64,000 bases of DNA from Dolomedes plantarius (Eukaryota; Arthropoda; Arachnida; Araneae; Dolomedidae). Position numbers and translations under genes: made by a program. Shown in pieces: positions 41,562 to 52,376 of the stretch; the first letter of the stretch is position 1; every line of letters begins with the position of its first letter. The notes below the pieces were generated by a model. The model did not search any database and was not told the origin of the DNA. It saw only the letters and a program-made list of their open reading frames with translations. The stretch lies in contig OU015490.1 of the NCBI GenBank assembly GCA_907164885.2, forward strand, positions 229,996,391 to 230,060,390, read 5' to 3'.

Positions 41562-42771
41562 GCCATATTGCTGCCTCTTATCTATCAGTTCACTACATCT
41601 ATAGGTATTCGACGTGTTTGAGTCAGTAACCTCTTCGTCTATCGGCCAAAAACGTGTTGCTATCTCTTTTTTAATCAGTCAATTCATCTCCATATCTTTT
41701 TCCATCTAACTCTAGGGCACCTCCTCCAATGCTTTCTTATTGGCTATATTGTCTCTTTAATTTTACCATCTGATTGGCCTGCAGTTTATCCTTAATATTT
41801 ACTCCATTCATAGGGCTTCGTGGGCGTATCACTCGTCGTGACCACTCTCTCCTCGTTCTGCGGATCTGGACCCTTTTACAACCTGGGCTAAAGACTTTTG
41901 CATCGGGACTCCCCTTTTATTACGTCCATAATTTTGCCCCTCTTTTTTAATCTTTTCTTCTTGCTCTCTACTCAAACCGCCCTCTTGCATATTTATTTCA
42001 TGTCCATCTGTGTAAGTACCTCTCCCTTCTCTATCTCCTTCTGTTATCTTTATAGCTCTCTTTACAATTGGCGCTTCTTAACCTTCCCACTTTTTACTCT
42101 CGTTTCCTCCAATTAGTTTATTCTTTGCACTTCCTTCTTCCAATTTCTAACTCCGTGGACACAATGTTGTTGTACTCTACGACACAATTCAGTTTTCGAT
42201 AAGGTTTGTGGTGGTTCATGATGCTTGGACCATGATCTTTTTAGATTAATGTTATTTTAGACGATCCATTTTTCCTCACCAGTGATAATTCGATTAAAAA
42301 AAGGGTCGATTTCATTACGTTTGAAATGCGTATCACAAATATTGATTCGTTGTGTTTAGTGAATTTCTTTCAATTTATGCGGAACCCAAATTTCGAGCTT
42401 CGTAACGAGTCCAAGACATCTTATGTGATTTCCAGTTATTGTGTATGTGTTACATTTAACCTTTTTGCTATATCTCGCACAGATAATTATATGACAATTC
42501 GATTCAATTAATTATTATGGCTTTCCTTTTTTCATCATCAACTTCAGAATATCGACCAGAGCGTTAGTCATCTTTAAGTGAAGAATGAGCAGTCATCACC
42601 TCACATATATCTTTGTTAACCTCAACCGGTTTCTTGCCTTTATGAATAAAAGTAAAATACGTCGAAATTGTTTATTTTTGCAATCTGTTAAAATTTACCA
42701 TAAACTAACAGTTCTAAACTAAATTACGAGAAATTTGTTTCAATAGTAACATTAAATTGCCAACTACCTAA

Positions 42772-42820
42772 CCTCAAAAGAAAAAACATATATAATATTG
42801 ACAGAAGAATAACTAAACAA

Positions 42821-42821
<1 letters not shown>
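42772..42821. other. short spacer between mariner and the Gypsy-flanking TA run
   Basis: No feature is recognised. Confidence 0.4.

Positions 42822-42855
<34 letters not shown>
42822..42855. repeat. (TA)n microsatellite
   Basis: Pure TA run touching the left end of the Gypsy element; a longer TA run touches the right end. Confidence 0.95.
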
Positions 42856-42859
<4 letters not shown>

Positions 42860-43307
42860 ACATACTGGACAACCCAAGGACAGAATGGGCGTCCAGCACA
42901 TCACAGGCAATGATGGTGTAGTCGTGGCTATAATAATAATCGACGCAGCAAGTTACAGCATTATACTAGTTTTTATTTCGTCGGAGAATACGTCTTCCCA
43001 AGGCAATTACATGATCAAAAAAGCGCTACATGTACGTGATACCAAACCTTATATAAACTTATCTCGTCATGTGATCGTAGTAAGGTTTAATTGGTTAAAA
43101 GTTAGGAAAAGGCGTGACAAATGCGCTAGAGCATTTAATTTTCTACCCATGCTACGCAAGTTTAGTTTTCGATTAAACAGGCAGCCATTTAATTTTTTCT
43201 CTAGAGGTTATTAGAACTTATAATCAAAAGCGAAATTAGTTTCGAACGCCGCAGGGAATTTAGAATAATGTTAGATTTTAATATGGTATGGGGTTTTTAA
43301 TGTTATA
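42856..43307 (-). repeat. 3' LTR of the Gypsy element
   Basis: It is 452 bp, reading TGTAACATACTGG to TTAATGTTATA on the plus strand. On the interior side, a C-run (CCCCCCC, about 43314-43320) is a G-rich polypurine-like tract on the element strand, as expected just before a 3' LTR. The 109-codon frame inside is repeated in the other LTR and is incidental. Confidence 0.9.
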
Positions 43308-45315
43308 GAATATCCCCCCCGTCCGAGAAGAGGCTGACCAACAATGCCTGCATTGGAGGACAGACTCACCCGACCATGTGAGGAAAATGGGCGTCGACCA
43401 CAAATTTGGAAAAGTTTGAAAAGGAACATATGTTTTAAGTTAATTTAGTATGATGATCACATGGCAAGACATTGCACATTTCAATATTGAATACACAAAA
43501 ATACACTAATGGGTTACTAATTTATGAACACAATAAAAACAAAAAAAATTATAGTAATTAATGATCAACTACAGAAAATTGTAAATTATGTAAATTTCTT
43601 ATATTGTTGCTGTGAAAAAAAATTAAATTTTAAAAATGCACCTATCATCAACTGAAAACAATGTTGAGCAGGGCTGCAGTCCCCACACAACACAATCTCA
43701 GAAAAAAAAAATCAATTAACATAACCAAAATTTGTAAACTACCAAAAATTTTCACTGGAAACATACATTTAATACAATATCTACCATCATCTCGATTTGA
43801 ATAATACAGAATAACAAAACATAGTAATAAAAATATCAAAAACAAACAAAAATTAAGTAAATGAAGTTGACTTTGATAACAGGATGAAAAATTCAAAAAT
43901 TCTTCCTCAACGTTCACTACTATGGAGTGAGTCCAAAAAAAAATTTTATTTACTTATCTTGTAATGACTTATCTGTGCATTTTTAGTCCTTTCACATTTT
44001 TAGTCCTTTCACAGTCATTAGTATGTTGAGGAAAAAACACCAATTAAAAAAAATCACAGTCTTTTTAGTGCTGTGTTATTTCTGCTTCACAAACGTAGCA
44101 TGCATAAATATCACATTATCTCGACTTGTTTACATATAAAGAAAATTAGTTCTTTAGTTACATAATAAAAATCACAGTTTATAATAAAAATCACACTTTC
44201 AATAAAAATCACAAGTTTTAATAAAATCACACTTCAAATATATCAATTGTATATAAAAATTACAAAACATATCACTCATTATCTAGTTTTCGTATCTTTA
44301 TTTATCTCATTATTTTTTCTTAATATCTCTTATCTCCTTTATTTCAATATTACTTATTATCAAAAAAAATTCTCTTTTCAATATCCTTATATTTCTTATT
44401 ACTCTCATTTCAATATTCATTTGTTATTCCTACAATTTTTATTCATTCCAAAATGCTATCCAATATTCTTTAGTTATACTTATTCATATTTATTCTAACT
44501 TTATTTATTCTCAATACTTTTCACTTTATTTTCAAATTATTTATTTACTATTCATTTGTGTACACTTATTTTAATTCTACGTGGATATCCATTTTTTGTG
44601 TTGAAGGTACCTTGTTGTATGTGTGTTACCCAAACTTTTAGTTTCAAATTTTTTAATTCTACCTCTAAGCAGTGAGGGTTGTGTTTATGTTTGTGTAACA
44701 AGTGGTTTTCTTTCTCCCTATTGTTCTCTGTCTAATAAGGAGGAAGAGTCTTTTAGCCGTACAGTGGACTAACCGTAAATCTCCGACAGAATATGACTGA
44801 GTTGAAAAACAGCATCTTGTATAGTACAAAGATGGAGAAAAAGGAAAAGGTGCAGTTGTCATACCTGTGGGAGTATAATATATAGAAATGGGAGGACAAA
44901 AGGAGTGGCCATCCCAGCCCTGTTTTAGTCATTACTCAAGCATATGATCTTCAGCATTTTAAGTGACTGAGTTGATGAATTAAAAACAAATATAAAAAAA
45001 AAATTAAAAAAGACCTTAAACAGTTGGGACGGCATCCAACGCGCTTGTAGAGGTGGGTGATAGGAAAGCGTATTCAAGAAATATCAAATTTACTGAAAGG
45101 TTAAAGAAGTAGAGTTGTCATAGTCGGTGTTTAAATTGAGATCCAAAAAAAATTCACATATAATAGTATTCTTAAGAAGAAAGTTAAAGTTAGACAGTTT
45201 TTTTTTATATATCTTTAGTAGGACAACACATAATTAATTATTCAATTAAAAAAATATATAATTTGATGTTAAGCATCACATAGAAAAGAAAGAAAAATGG
45301 ATCTAATGTTTGTCA
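43308..45315 (-). other. Gypsy 3' non-coding region
   Basis: About 2 kb between the pol stop and the 3' LTR. A hydrophobic 89-codon frame (43917-43648) has one or two possible membrane segments but no envelope-like features. A short tandem repeat of AATAAAAATCACA-type units lies at 44161-44235, and T-rich tracts follow. No env gene can be supported. Confidence 0.6.
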
Positions 45316-48255
45316 TTATTCGTGGTGTAGTTTTAAGTTCTCTGGTGCATTATAATATCTCAATCTGCAAGCATGGACAATTTCAGAATCTCGTTTAGTG
45401 TGAAAGTTTGGTCTATCAATTTCATAATTAACTTTTGACATTTGTTTTAGAATAGTGTAAGGTCCAGAATAGGGTGAGCTTAATTTTCTTGTATTAGGGT
45501 AGTGAAATTCTTCGAATAACACTAATTCTCCAACATTAAATTTAGATTCTACAAAACGTGCATCATATTTTACTTTATTCCTATTATGGTAATTAATTGT
45601 CCTTTCTTTAGCTAATTTTCTCGCCTCATCCACCTGAGGATAAAAATCTTGTTTGTTAACATGAGGTTCATAAGGTAATATTCCAAAAAGTAGGTAAGCT
45701 GGGATCATTTGGGTGACTGAATGAGGCGTATGATTGTATTCATTAATTACTTCATTTAATAGGTGTGTCCAAGGAGTTTTGCTGGTTGAGTTATGTACTT
45801 TGCACCTTAATCTAGTAATTATTGTTTGATTTACCCTCTCTACCTTTCCATTCGTTTGTGGATGATGACTCGAGGTAAGTAATTGTTGCACATTATTATG
45901 CTCTAAAAATCTTCAAAACTTTGAACATGTAAAAGCTGCATTTCTGTCGGTTAGCAATTTTTTTGGTGTTTGAATTTGGAATATTTGTTTTAAGCAATTC
46001 GTATAAGTTTCAGTAGTTACGCTTTTTGATGGAAAAGCCCAAATATAACGCGTTGCATGGTCAATTATCAAATGTAAATATTTCTTTGTGGAATTATAGT
46101 AATTAAATCCGCCTACTGTGTCTAAACTTAAGCACTCAAAGGGTTGGTCTGTCGGAGGTACTTCTTGCAGCAATCCAAACCTTTTCTGTCTTTTCTTTTT
46201 GTTTAATTGACAAGTATGGCAATGTTTAACATAATTACTAATGTCCTCATTGATTTTGGGCCAATAATATTGGGGTGTAAGTAATTGCATTATTTTATTT
46301 ATTCCAGGGTGTCCATAGTCCTCGTAGGTTCTTTTTAAAATTTCTAACCTCAATGAAAATGGTACTATAATTTTTAAAAATCCTTTCTTTCTCATGTAGA
46401 TTACATCATTTAGATTTTTATATTTAAGTCCCTGTACATTGTCTTTATTTTGAAATTCTACAATTTTTCCTAGTTCAATTAAATGATTTATTTGGGTTTT
46501 AGGTTCTAGAATAGGGTTCCTTGAAAGCATGTCAGCTTCAATATTTGCAGTTCCCTTCTGGTATTTAATTTCATAGTCGAACATACTTAGTTTTAATGAC
46601 CAGCGAAAGAGTCGACCTCGAAGATTTTTCACATTTTTAAGCCAAACTAAGGCAGCATGGTCTGTGTGAATTGTGAACTTTTTCCCGTGGAGATAATGAT
46701 AGTACCTGTCTAAACTGTCCACAATTGTCAAACATTCAAGTTCAGTAATAGAATAGTTTGCCTCATAGTCCTTTAATACACGAGAGTGATATGCTATGGG
46801 ATGCAACACCCCATCTTCACGTGGCTGTTTTAAAACAGCTCCAACCTGATGTTTACTAGCATCCACAAATAAATGACAATCTTTGTTTACATCATACAAT
46901 TGCAATATTGGTTTACAAATCAATAAATTCTTAAGATCCTCAAAAGCTTCTTGGCACTTGTCTGACCATCCTCATTTTACTCCCTTTTTCAATAATGTAT
47001 TTAATGGCTGTCTTACTTTTGCATATTTTGGAATAAACTTATTATACACATTTATTGTGCCCAAGAATCTTTGGAGTTCTTTTACATTAGTTGGTGGTTT
47101 CAAACACTTTATCTTTTCAATGTTAATGTTGTCTGGGGCAATTTTCCCATTTGTTACATTATATCCAAGAAAATTAATTTGTTGTTGCAGAAAAGTACAT
47201 TTAGTTAACTTTAACTTGATATTCTCTTTTTTGAAAATGTTAAATAGTATCTCTAAATGTTCAAGGTGTTGTTCTTTGGAGTCTGAAAAAATTATAATAT
47301 CATCGAAATAGTGGCATGCAAAGTTAACTTTATATTTATCTAAAATTCTCCTGATAGTCCTATTGAATATTGCGGGGGCGTTCTTTAAGCCAAATGGGAG
47401 TCTTAGCCATTCGTATAAGCCAAAAGTAGTGGCAAATGCCATTTTCTCAGTATCTGTTGGGTGGATGGGTACATGCCAATACCCTGAGGTAAGGTCTAAA
47501 GTTGAAAAGTAATTAGCTCTGCTTATTTTATCTAGAATATCATCAATTCTGGGTAAGGGTTCTGCATCTGTCTTAGTAATTGAATTTAGTTTTCTGAAAT
47601 CAATACAAAGTCTAGTTTTTCCCTCATTTCGCTTTCTTGCCAAAGTCACAGGACTTGAGTATGAACTATGTGATTCTTTTATGATTCCTGCTTCTAACAA
47701 ATTTTTAATTTGGGTCCTGATCTCTTTTTCCTCAGTTGGCGAAGTCCTGTATGCTCTTAGACTCACTGGTAAATCAGAATTTAGGATTATTCTTTGGGGT
47801 TCCATCCTTATTTTGCCTATGTCATATTTGTTAGTTGAAAACAGTCTATTATTTTTGTGCAATAAATTCTTTAATTCCCTATCAACATCTAAATTTTTGA
47901 TTTGATCATTAATGTCAACATTTTCATAATTTGGATTACTTTCTGCTTTGATTCCACCAGAGCTTTCATTAAAATTGTCATTTACATCATAATCAATACA
48001 GAAAATATCATTTTCTTTCTGCGAATTTTCTTCATAAGGGTTAAACATATCAGAAACTTCAATTTCATGACCATTACTATTATTATCCACATGCTTATTA
48101 TCACATTTATTTTGTAGGTGTAATGAAATTTTACTTATCTCACAAATATTAACCATTTTCAAAGAAATTCTATTTTGATACACACACAATTGGTTACAAT
48201 CAATTACTAATTTAAACTCTTTACACTCAGGAAGTCCCAGAATAAGATAAGGCAA
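45316..48255 (-). pseudogene. pol: Gypsy pol: RT, RNase H, integrase (two TGA stops)
   Basis: One continuous frame of 980 codons, broken only by TGA at 46974-46972 and 45915-45913; no frameshift. It starts in a segment like the end of a retropepsin (LILGLPECKEFKLVID). RT has LCIDFRKLN, LPFGLKNAPAIFN and the catalytic YFDD with Tyr at codon 316. RNase H has FVDASKHQVGAVL, ELECL and HTDHAAL. Integrase has the HHCC finger (H-x-H then CHTCQ), the first Asp in SLDTVGG, the second in LLTDRNAAF, and the Glu in SHHPQTNGKVERVNQT. The second stop falls between the integrase Asp and Glu. The remaining catalytic residues are intact, so the copy died recently. Confidence 0.92.
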
Positions 48256-48256
48256 G

Positions 48257-48418
48257 TCATTTTTGTAGTTTCATTCCCCCCTCTGGGTCAAAAGGAATAA
48301 AATCCCTGAATTCCCTCTCTACATTTTCAAGTTGAAAATGGTCCTTGCATTCTGTCTCAATTTTATCATTTGTTGTTGTTTCCCCCTGAATTTCTGTCTT
48401 TATATTCCTATCTTCCAT
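48257..48418 (-). CDS. short leader ORF overlapping the Gypsy pol frame
   Basis: ATG at 48418 opens a 53-residue acidic frame (MEDRNIKTEIQGETTTNDK...). It ends at TGA 48259-48257, where it overlaps the pol frame, which is open from 48270. The pol frame is +1 relative to it, and the sequence CAAAAATGAC lies at the overlap. This could be the end of a Gag-like or shortened leader protein with +1 frameshifting as in Ty3, or a chance frame left after gag deletion. It has no nucleocapsid-type CCHC knuckle. Confidence 0.4.
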   Translation of the reverse strand: MEDRNIKTEIQGETTTNDKIETECKDHFQLENVEREFRDFIPFDPEGGMKLQK

Positions 48419-49120
48419 CTTATAAGTTTAACACAATATCACAATTATATTTCAATTTAAAACAAGAATATAATATCATACAATCATAGTTTACTAAACA
48501 ATTTTAAAAAGTTTATGATGGTAGACATACAACCTGGTCATGTGATGCTTGTCTTGTTATTGTAAAATTCTCGGTTGCACAAATTTTTATTTTTTGTTCA
48601 CGGTACAGCGCTAGGGCTTGCATACCGGCTTAATTAAATTCACACATAAGAACACATCGATGGTTTTTGAATTGGCGGTGATTACTTTCGTTTCCTGCGT
48701 TGTAAACTCGGTGCGGCGAAATTTACTAAAACACTGAAGGCGATCTTTGTGGCAATGGCGAACACTAATCGTAAGTATACACATTCCGGCACACGATTTC
48801 TGAAAAGGAAAGTACACAATTTTTGAAGAAACACCGGATTTGGACGCCCACACGTTGAAACTGATCCAGGATGAATCTCACAGCAAGCCGAAGCACTTAT
48901 TGACAATCACACTAGCACCGAAATGGGGCTGTTCACGCTGGCCTCCAATCGAAGGTCGCACATGGAGCTGATTCACCATCGTAAGGCAGAAATGCGCACT
49001 AATGCACCCAGCGAAAGCGAAAAGTTCACACGCGGTGAAACTGAAACGAAAACGCCGAAATGTCTTGGAAAATCCAGTGGGATGTGGTCGCAGCAGGTGA
49101 AGAAATCCTGGACGACTCAA
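48419..49120 (-). other. Gypsy 5' internal region without recognisable gag
   Basis: About 700 bp between the LTR and the leader frame. A GC-richer part (48640-49120) has small frames on both strands with no Gag motif. Just inside the LTR the element strand reads TTGAGTCGTCCAGGATTTC; I cannot match it to a tRNA 3' end, so no primer-binding site is claimed. Confidence 0.5.
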
Positions 49121-49572
49121 TGTAACATACTGGACAACACAAGGAAAGAATGGGCGTCCAGCACATCACAGGCAATGATGGTGTAGTCGTGGCTATAATA
49201 ATAATCGACGCAGCAAGTTACAGCATTATACTAGTTTTTATTTCGTCGGAGAATACGTCTTCCCAAGGCAATTACATGATCAAAAAAGCGCTACATGTAC
49301 GTGATACCAAACCTTATATAAACTTATCTCGTCATGTGATCGTAGTCAGGTTTAATTGGTTAAAAGTTAGGAAAAGGCGTGACAAATGCGCTAGAGCATT
49401 TAATTCTCTACCCACGCTTCGCAAGTTTAGTTTTCGATTAAACAGGCAGCCATTTAATTTTTTCTCTAGAGGTTATTAGAACTTAGAATCAAAAGCGAAA
49501 TTAGTTTCGAACGCCGCAGGGAATTTAGAATAATGTTAGATTTTAAAATGGTATGGGGTTTTTAATGTTATA
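49121..49572 (-). repeat. 5' LTR of the Gypsy element
   Basis: 452 bp, nearly identical to 42856-43307. Differences I can see are at about eight positions (for example AACAC for AACCC, GTCAGG for GTAAGG, CACGCTTCGC for CATGCTACGC), roughly 1.8 percent. Confidence 0.9.
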
Positions 49573-49573
49573 T

Positions 49574-49652
<79 letters not shown>
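49573..49652. repeat. (TA)n microsatellite
   Basis: TA run with one interruption, touching the right end of the Gypsy element. Confidence 0.95.
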
Positions 49653-49658
<6 letters not shown>

Positions 49659-50466
49659 AGATCTTCAGTTGTCAAATATACCTTTGGTGATATCGACAGC
49701 CTCTAGAATCTTTCAGCCAGATGCGAATACAGATTATTTTACAATATTTACTCAGTTACGCTATTTTTAAATTTATAATATTCCTCTGAATAATGTCACA
49801 TGCACGTAAACACTTGCATCGAATGTCTTAAATGCTATTAATATCAACTTGGATTTACAGAGAGAATACTTCTAAATTCATTGCTTCATTCACTGCTTGA
49901 ATAAATCGCGTGCTTTATTCTCGAGAGAATTTTAAGGCACTTTTCATTAAAAACTCTTTAAAGAGCATTTCGCTTTTACGATGAAAAGAGAAATACTACT
50001 AGCTTAAAATTACGGTTGCGATTTTAAGATATTCGTTATACTCAAATCCGTAATAACAGAGATAATTTCATACAATAAAGTTTATACGTAAACATTATGT
50101 GCTATATTCTTATCATTTGTCAAGTAGGGCCATAGTTCGGAATATGATTTTTCAAAACTGCAGACTCTTCAAAAAATTGTGTATATACAAAAGCTACGTT
50201 TATGCTCAGTGGGTCGAAAAGCCAAAACCTTTCCCTAAATCTTTATCCTATAAATGTGTTTTTTCAACCAGCCATGGAATGCCTTGTAAAGGAGAATAAT
50301 ATTTTTTGACGTATTTCTTGGGGAAGAGGAATAATTTTATATTTTATTTATTTTTCCCATAATTCAATTCGAATATTATCAGTTACATGCTTATTGCATA
50401 AAATGTCTATAAAAATGGAAAGCTATAATCCTGCCTGCTATCGGTTGTACGTCTCAAAGAGACGTT

Positions 50467-50484
50467 TGCTATAAATAGCTACAT
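50467..50484 (+). promoter_or_regulatory. conserved TATA-like site, unit A
   Basis: TTTGCTATAAATAGCTAC lies in a block that recurs in all four units (also near 53165, 57196 and 58562). CTATAAATAG is a strong TATA-box match. No downstream exon is recognised, so promoter function is only a suggestion. Confidence 0.35.
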
Positions 50485-51004
50485 ATTTAAACTCCCACTG
50501 TTATATTCGAGATGGCAAAAATACGTCTAACTAAATTGAGTTTTACAAAACAATACTTCCATTCGAAAAAACATCAAAATGTTTATTGTTTATATACCGA
50601 AAGGATCGTAGAGTTTTTATCATAATGAATATTTTTTTGTTTTAAAGGATTTGGTCATAAAGTACAATGGATTTGTCTAATTTCAATATTTAATTTGTGA
50701 AAAGCGTATATTAAAAGAGACCACACGATCAAAACACAATCAAGGAGTTTATCAATTTTCTTATTATTGAAATAAATTTAGACGTTCATAACTCCAATTA
50801 AAATTTATTTTTTATTTAACTAATCTGTAAACCCATAGGTTAAGGAAATATGTGGTGACTGTTATTTTAACATATTCGAAAATGTATTAAATTCATTATT
50901 CGTTGTACTACCTGACTAAATAAATGTTCTCTACGCGTGATATTTTACTTGCCTTAAAATATCACAGAGATATTTTATTTTACGCAAAAAACATAAAAAC
51001 TAAA

Positions 51005-51905
51005 GGTATCCGAACACTTTCAGAGAATTTTTTAGAAACATATGGTGTACGCACACTTTAAATACATTTTTGGATTTAACTCCAAAAAAAGATTAATTCA
51101 AGAGTGTGTATTTTTAAAATAACCTTCTATTTTTTTTAAATCGATAAATATATGCAGAATTTCAAGGAAATTTAAAGAAAAAAACTTCAAAAATGATACA
51201 TTAAAAACTATCAGTCTTATCTGAATAAAAGTTATGCCAAACTAAACTATATGCTTTTTTCTAGAGAATCTACTAAAAGTTTAAAGTTGTATTAAGGAGT
51301 TAATATTTTACAACTAATCGAAAATTTATTATGGAATATTTGCCTATTTTACAACGTTATTATTGTAATAATAGGTCATAAATTGTAAAATATTCTTTCA
51401 ATCAAAATTATTTTAGTACATCCTCAAGAAAACAATGTATAGTCAAGGAACATAATATTTCATAAAAATTCAATGATAATATTGAGTTTTCACTTTTAAA
51501 GTCAGCAAAGAAGGGTCATATCTCAATTTTGAGAATAACGCATTTTAAGTTTTATATGTGCTTAGAATTATGCGAAGTAATTTAACGTTGTCACACAGTT
51601 TGCAAAAGTGTTCTTACTTTAATTATTTCATTAAAAGTTTATTAAAATTATATTAAAAAATGAACTTATGTTTGTACAATTATTAACGGATTTCTGGTCC
51701 TTTAATAAATGGCCACTTCCAGTGGTTTAAATCTCCAATTCCGGTTGTATAGTCATTTTAAAATCTTTAATATCTCGGCTTCAAATTATCGTACAGACAA
51801 AAATAAACTTATCTTGTAAAACTAAATAACTGATCTATCCATTTAAAGAATTTTAAAAAAAATTATTTTTGACCCAAATTAAAATTTTAAACGTAGTCGG
51901 ATACC
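51005..51905. mobile_element. TTAA-type TIR element in unit A
   Basis: Right flank TTAA (51906-51909), left flank TAAA (one-base variant). Inverted ends: GGTATCCGAACAC on the left and GGTATCCGACTACG on the reverse strand of the right end. It is 901 bp and non-coding. The ends resemble the GGTGACTGCCTACG ends of the element at 28954. Confidence 0.65.
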
Positions 51906-52030
51906 TTAATTTCAGACATTTACTATAATCATTTTACGAGTATTTCTTCTGCTTCTATCTGATATCTAAAAAGCGTCATGAAAATAGAACATGTATTCGA
52001 GATTGTTACTGACACTTTACTATGTAAAGT

Positions 52031-52376
52031 TGTTGCTGTTGTAGTTTCTAATCCTCCCTTACCGGAAGTATTCCATACTAGGTCCATATACGATAATGAG
52101 ATGAGGGATCAGGTTCCAATTTTTAATGCTCCCACAAGATTTTGAGTCCGATTTAACCAGGTGCCACCTCCTTTCTGATCGAGCACCCCCAGGAGCGACA
52201 TCTGGGGGCATCATATCCTCTCCCAATCCCTCTGACATCCTACAGGGGATTTCAGGTCTACGAATCGAACGTGCCGATATCCGGTCTAAACAAGGAACTA
52301 ATTAATGGCATTTGTCACAATCCGATCCGGACACTCTCAGCACCGAAAGCGCTACAATTAGGCTACCTCGGGCCCC
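52031..52376 (-). mobile_element. tRNA-derived SINE in unit A
   Basis: It is flanked by the 10-bp duplication TATGTAAAGT (52021-52030 and 52377-52386). On the minus strand the head is GGGGCCCGAGGTAGCC, followed by an A-box-like region (TAATTGTAGCGC), TTTCGGTGCTGAGAGTG and a decayed B box (GGATCGGAT). The body contains CTCCTGGGGGTGCTCGATCA and GCACCTGGTTAAATCGGAC; the tail is AACTACAACAGCAACA. Its head is related to that of the SINE at 24739, but its body differs. Confidence 0.8.

Larger units (their letters stand above)
38334..42184 (-). mobile_element. solo LTR (about 1.65 kb) carrying piggyBac D
   Basis: Ends are TGTCACGGG on the left and CTACGACA on the right, flanked by CAATT at 38329-38333 and 42185-42189, a 5-bp target duplication inside the mariner gene. 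Removing piggyBac D leaves about 1650 bp with no pol genes, which fits a solo LTR or a small LTR-type element. It contains two tandem-repeat blocks (38715 and 39041). It is not obviously the same family as the LTR at 25275, although both end in ACGACA. The orientation is uncertain. Confidence 0.72.
37900..42650 (-). pseudogene. mariner transposase, two halves
   Basis: The N-terminal half (about 42650-42190) shows SLKDD, RSGRYSEVDDE and then RNEIDPFFNRIITGEEKW, the region of the first catalytic Asp. The C-terminal half (38333 down to about 37900) shows KIMLSIWWDY, a VFHHDNAR block with the second Asp, and SLPPYSPDLAL with the third. Several stop codons and frame changes occur, so the gene is dead. 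The break between the halves coincides with the 5-bp target duplication of the inserted LTR (AATTG on the coding strand). Confidence 0.82.
37806..42771 (-). mobile_element. mariner element (mellifera-like) split by a solo LTR
   Basis: The left end TTGGGTTGGCAAGAAAGT follows a TA and is a classic mariner TIR; at the right end TTAGGTAGTTGGCAAT appears on the reverse strand at about 42771. Removing the LTR at 38334-42184 and one copy of its target site leaves about 1.1 kb, slightly short for mariner. Both halves read on the minus strand and join in the expected order. Confidence 0.82.
42856..49572 (-). mobile_element. Ty3/Gypsy LTR retrotransposon
   Basis: A 6.7-kb element in reverse orientation with two 452-bp LTRs (42856-43307 and 49121-49572) that differ at about eight positions. 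Internal order on the minus strand is a 5' region with a short open frame, then pol with reverse transcriptase, RNase H and integrase, then about 2 kb with no recognised gene. RT-RNaseH-IN order defines Ty3/Gypsy. Gag and the protease active-site segment are not seen, so the copy is defective. Both outer ends lie in TA microsatellite, which hides the target duplication. Confidence 0.9.

Noticed and set aside
42885..43214. A 109-residue open frame found almost identically again at 49150-49479
   Set aside because: The duplication is explained by the two LTRs; the frame runs antisense to the element and has no domain.
43648..43917. Hydrophobic frame downstream of Gypsy pol as a possible envelope gene
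   Set aside because: Too short, no signal peptide-plus-fusion layout or cysteine pattern, and the region is low in complexity.
49080..49121. Primer-binding site of the Gypsy element
   Set aside because: The sequence inside the LTR does not start with TGG and I cannot match it to a tRNA 3' end.
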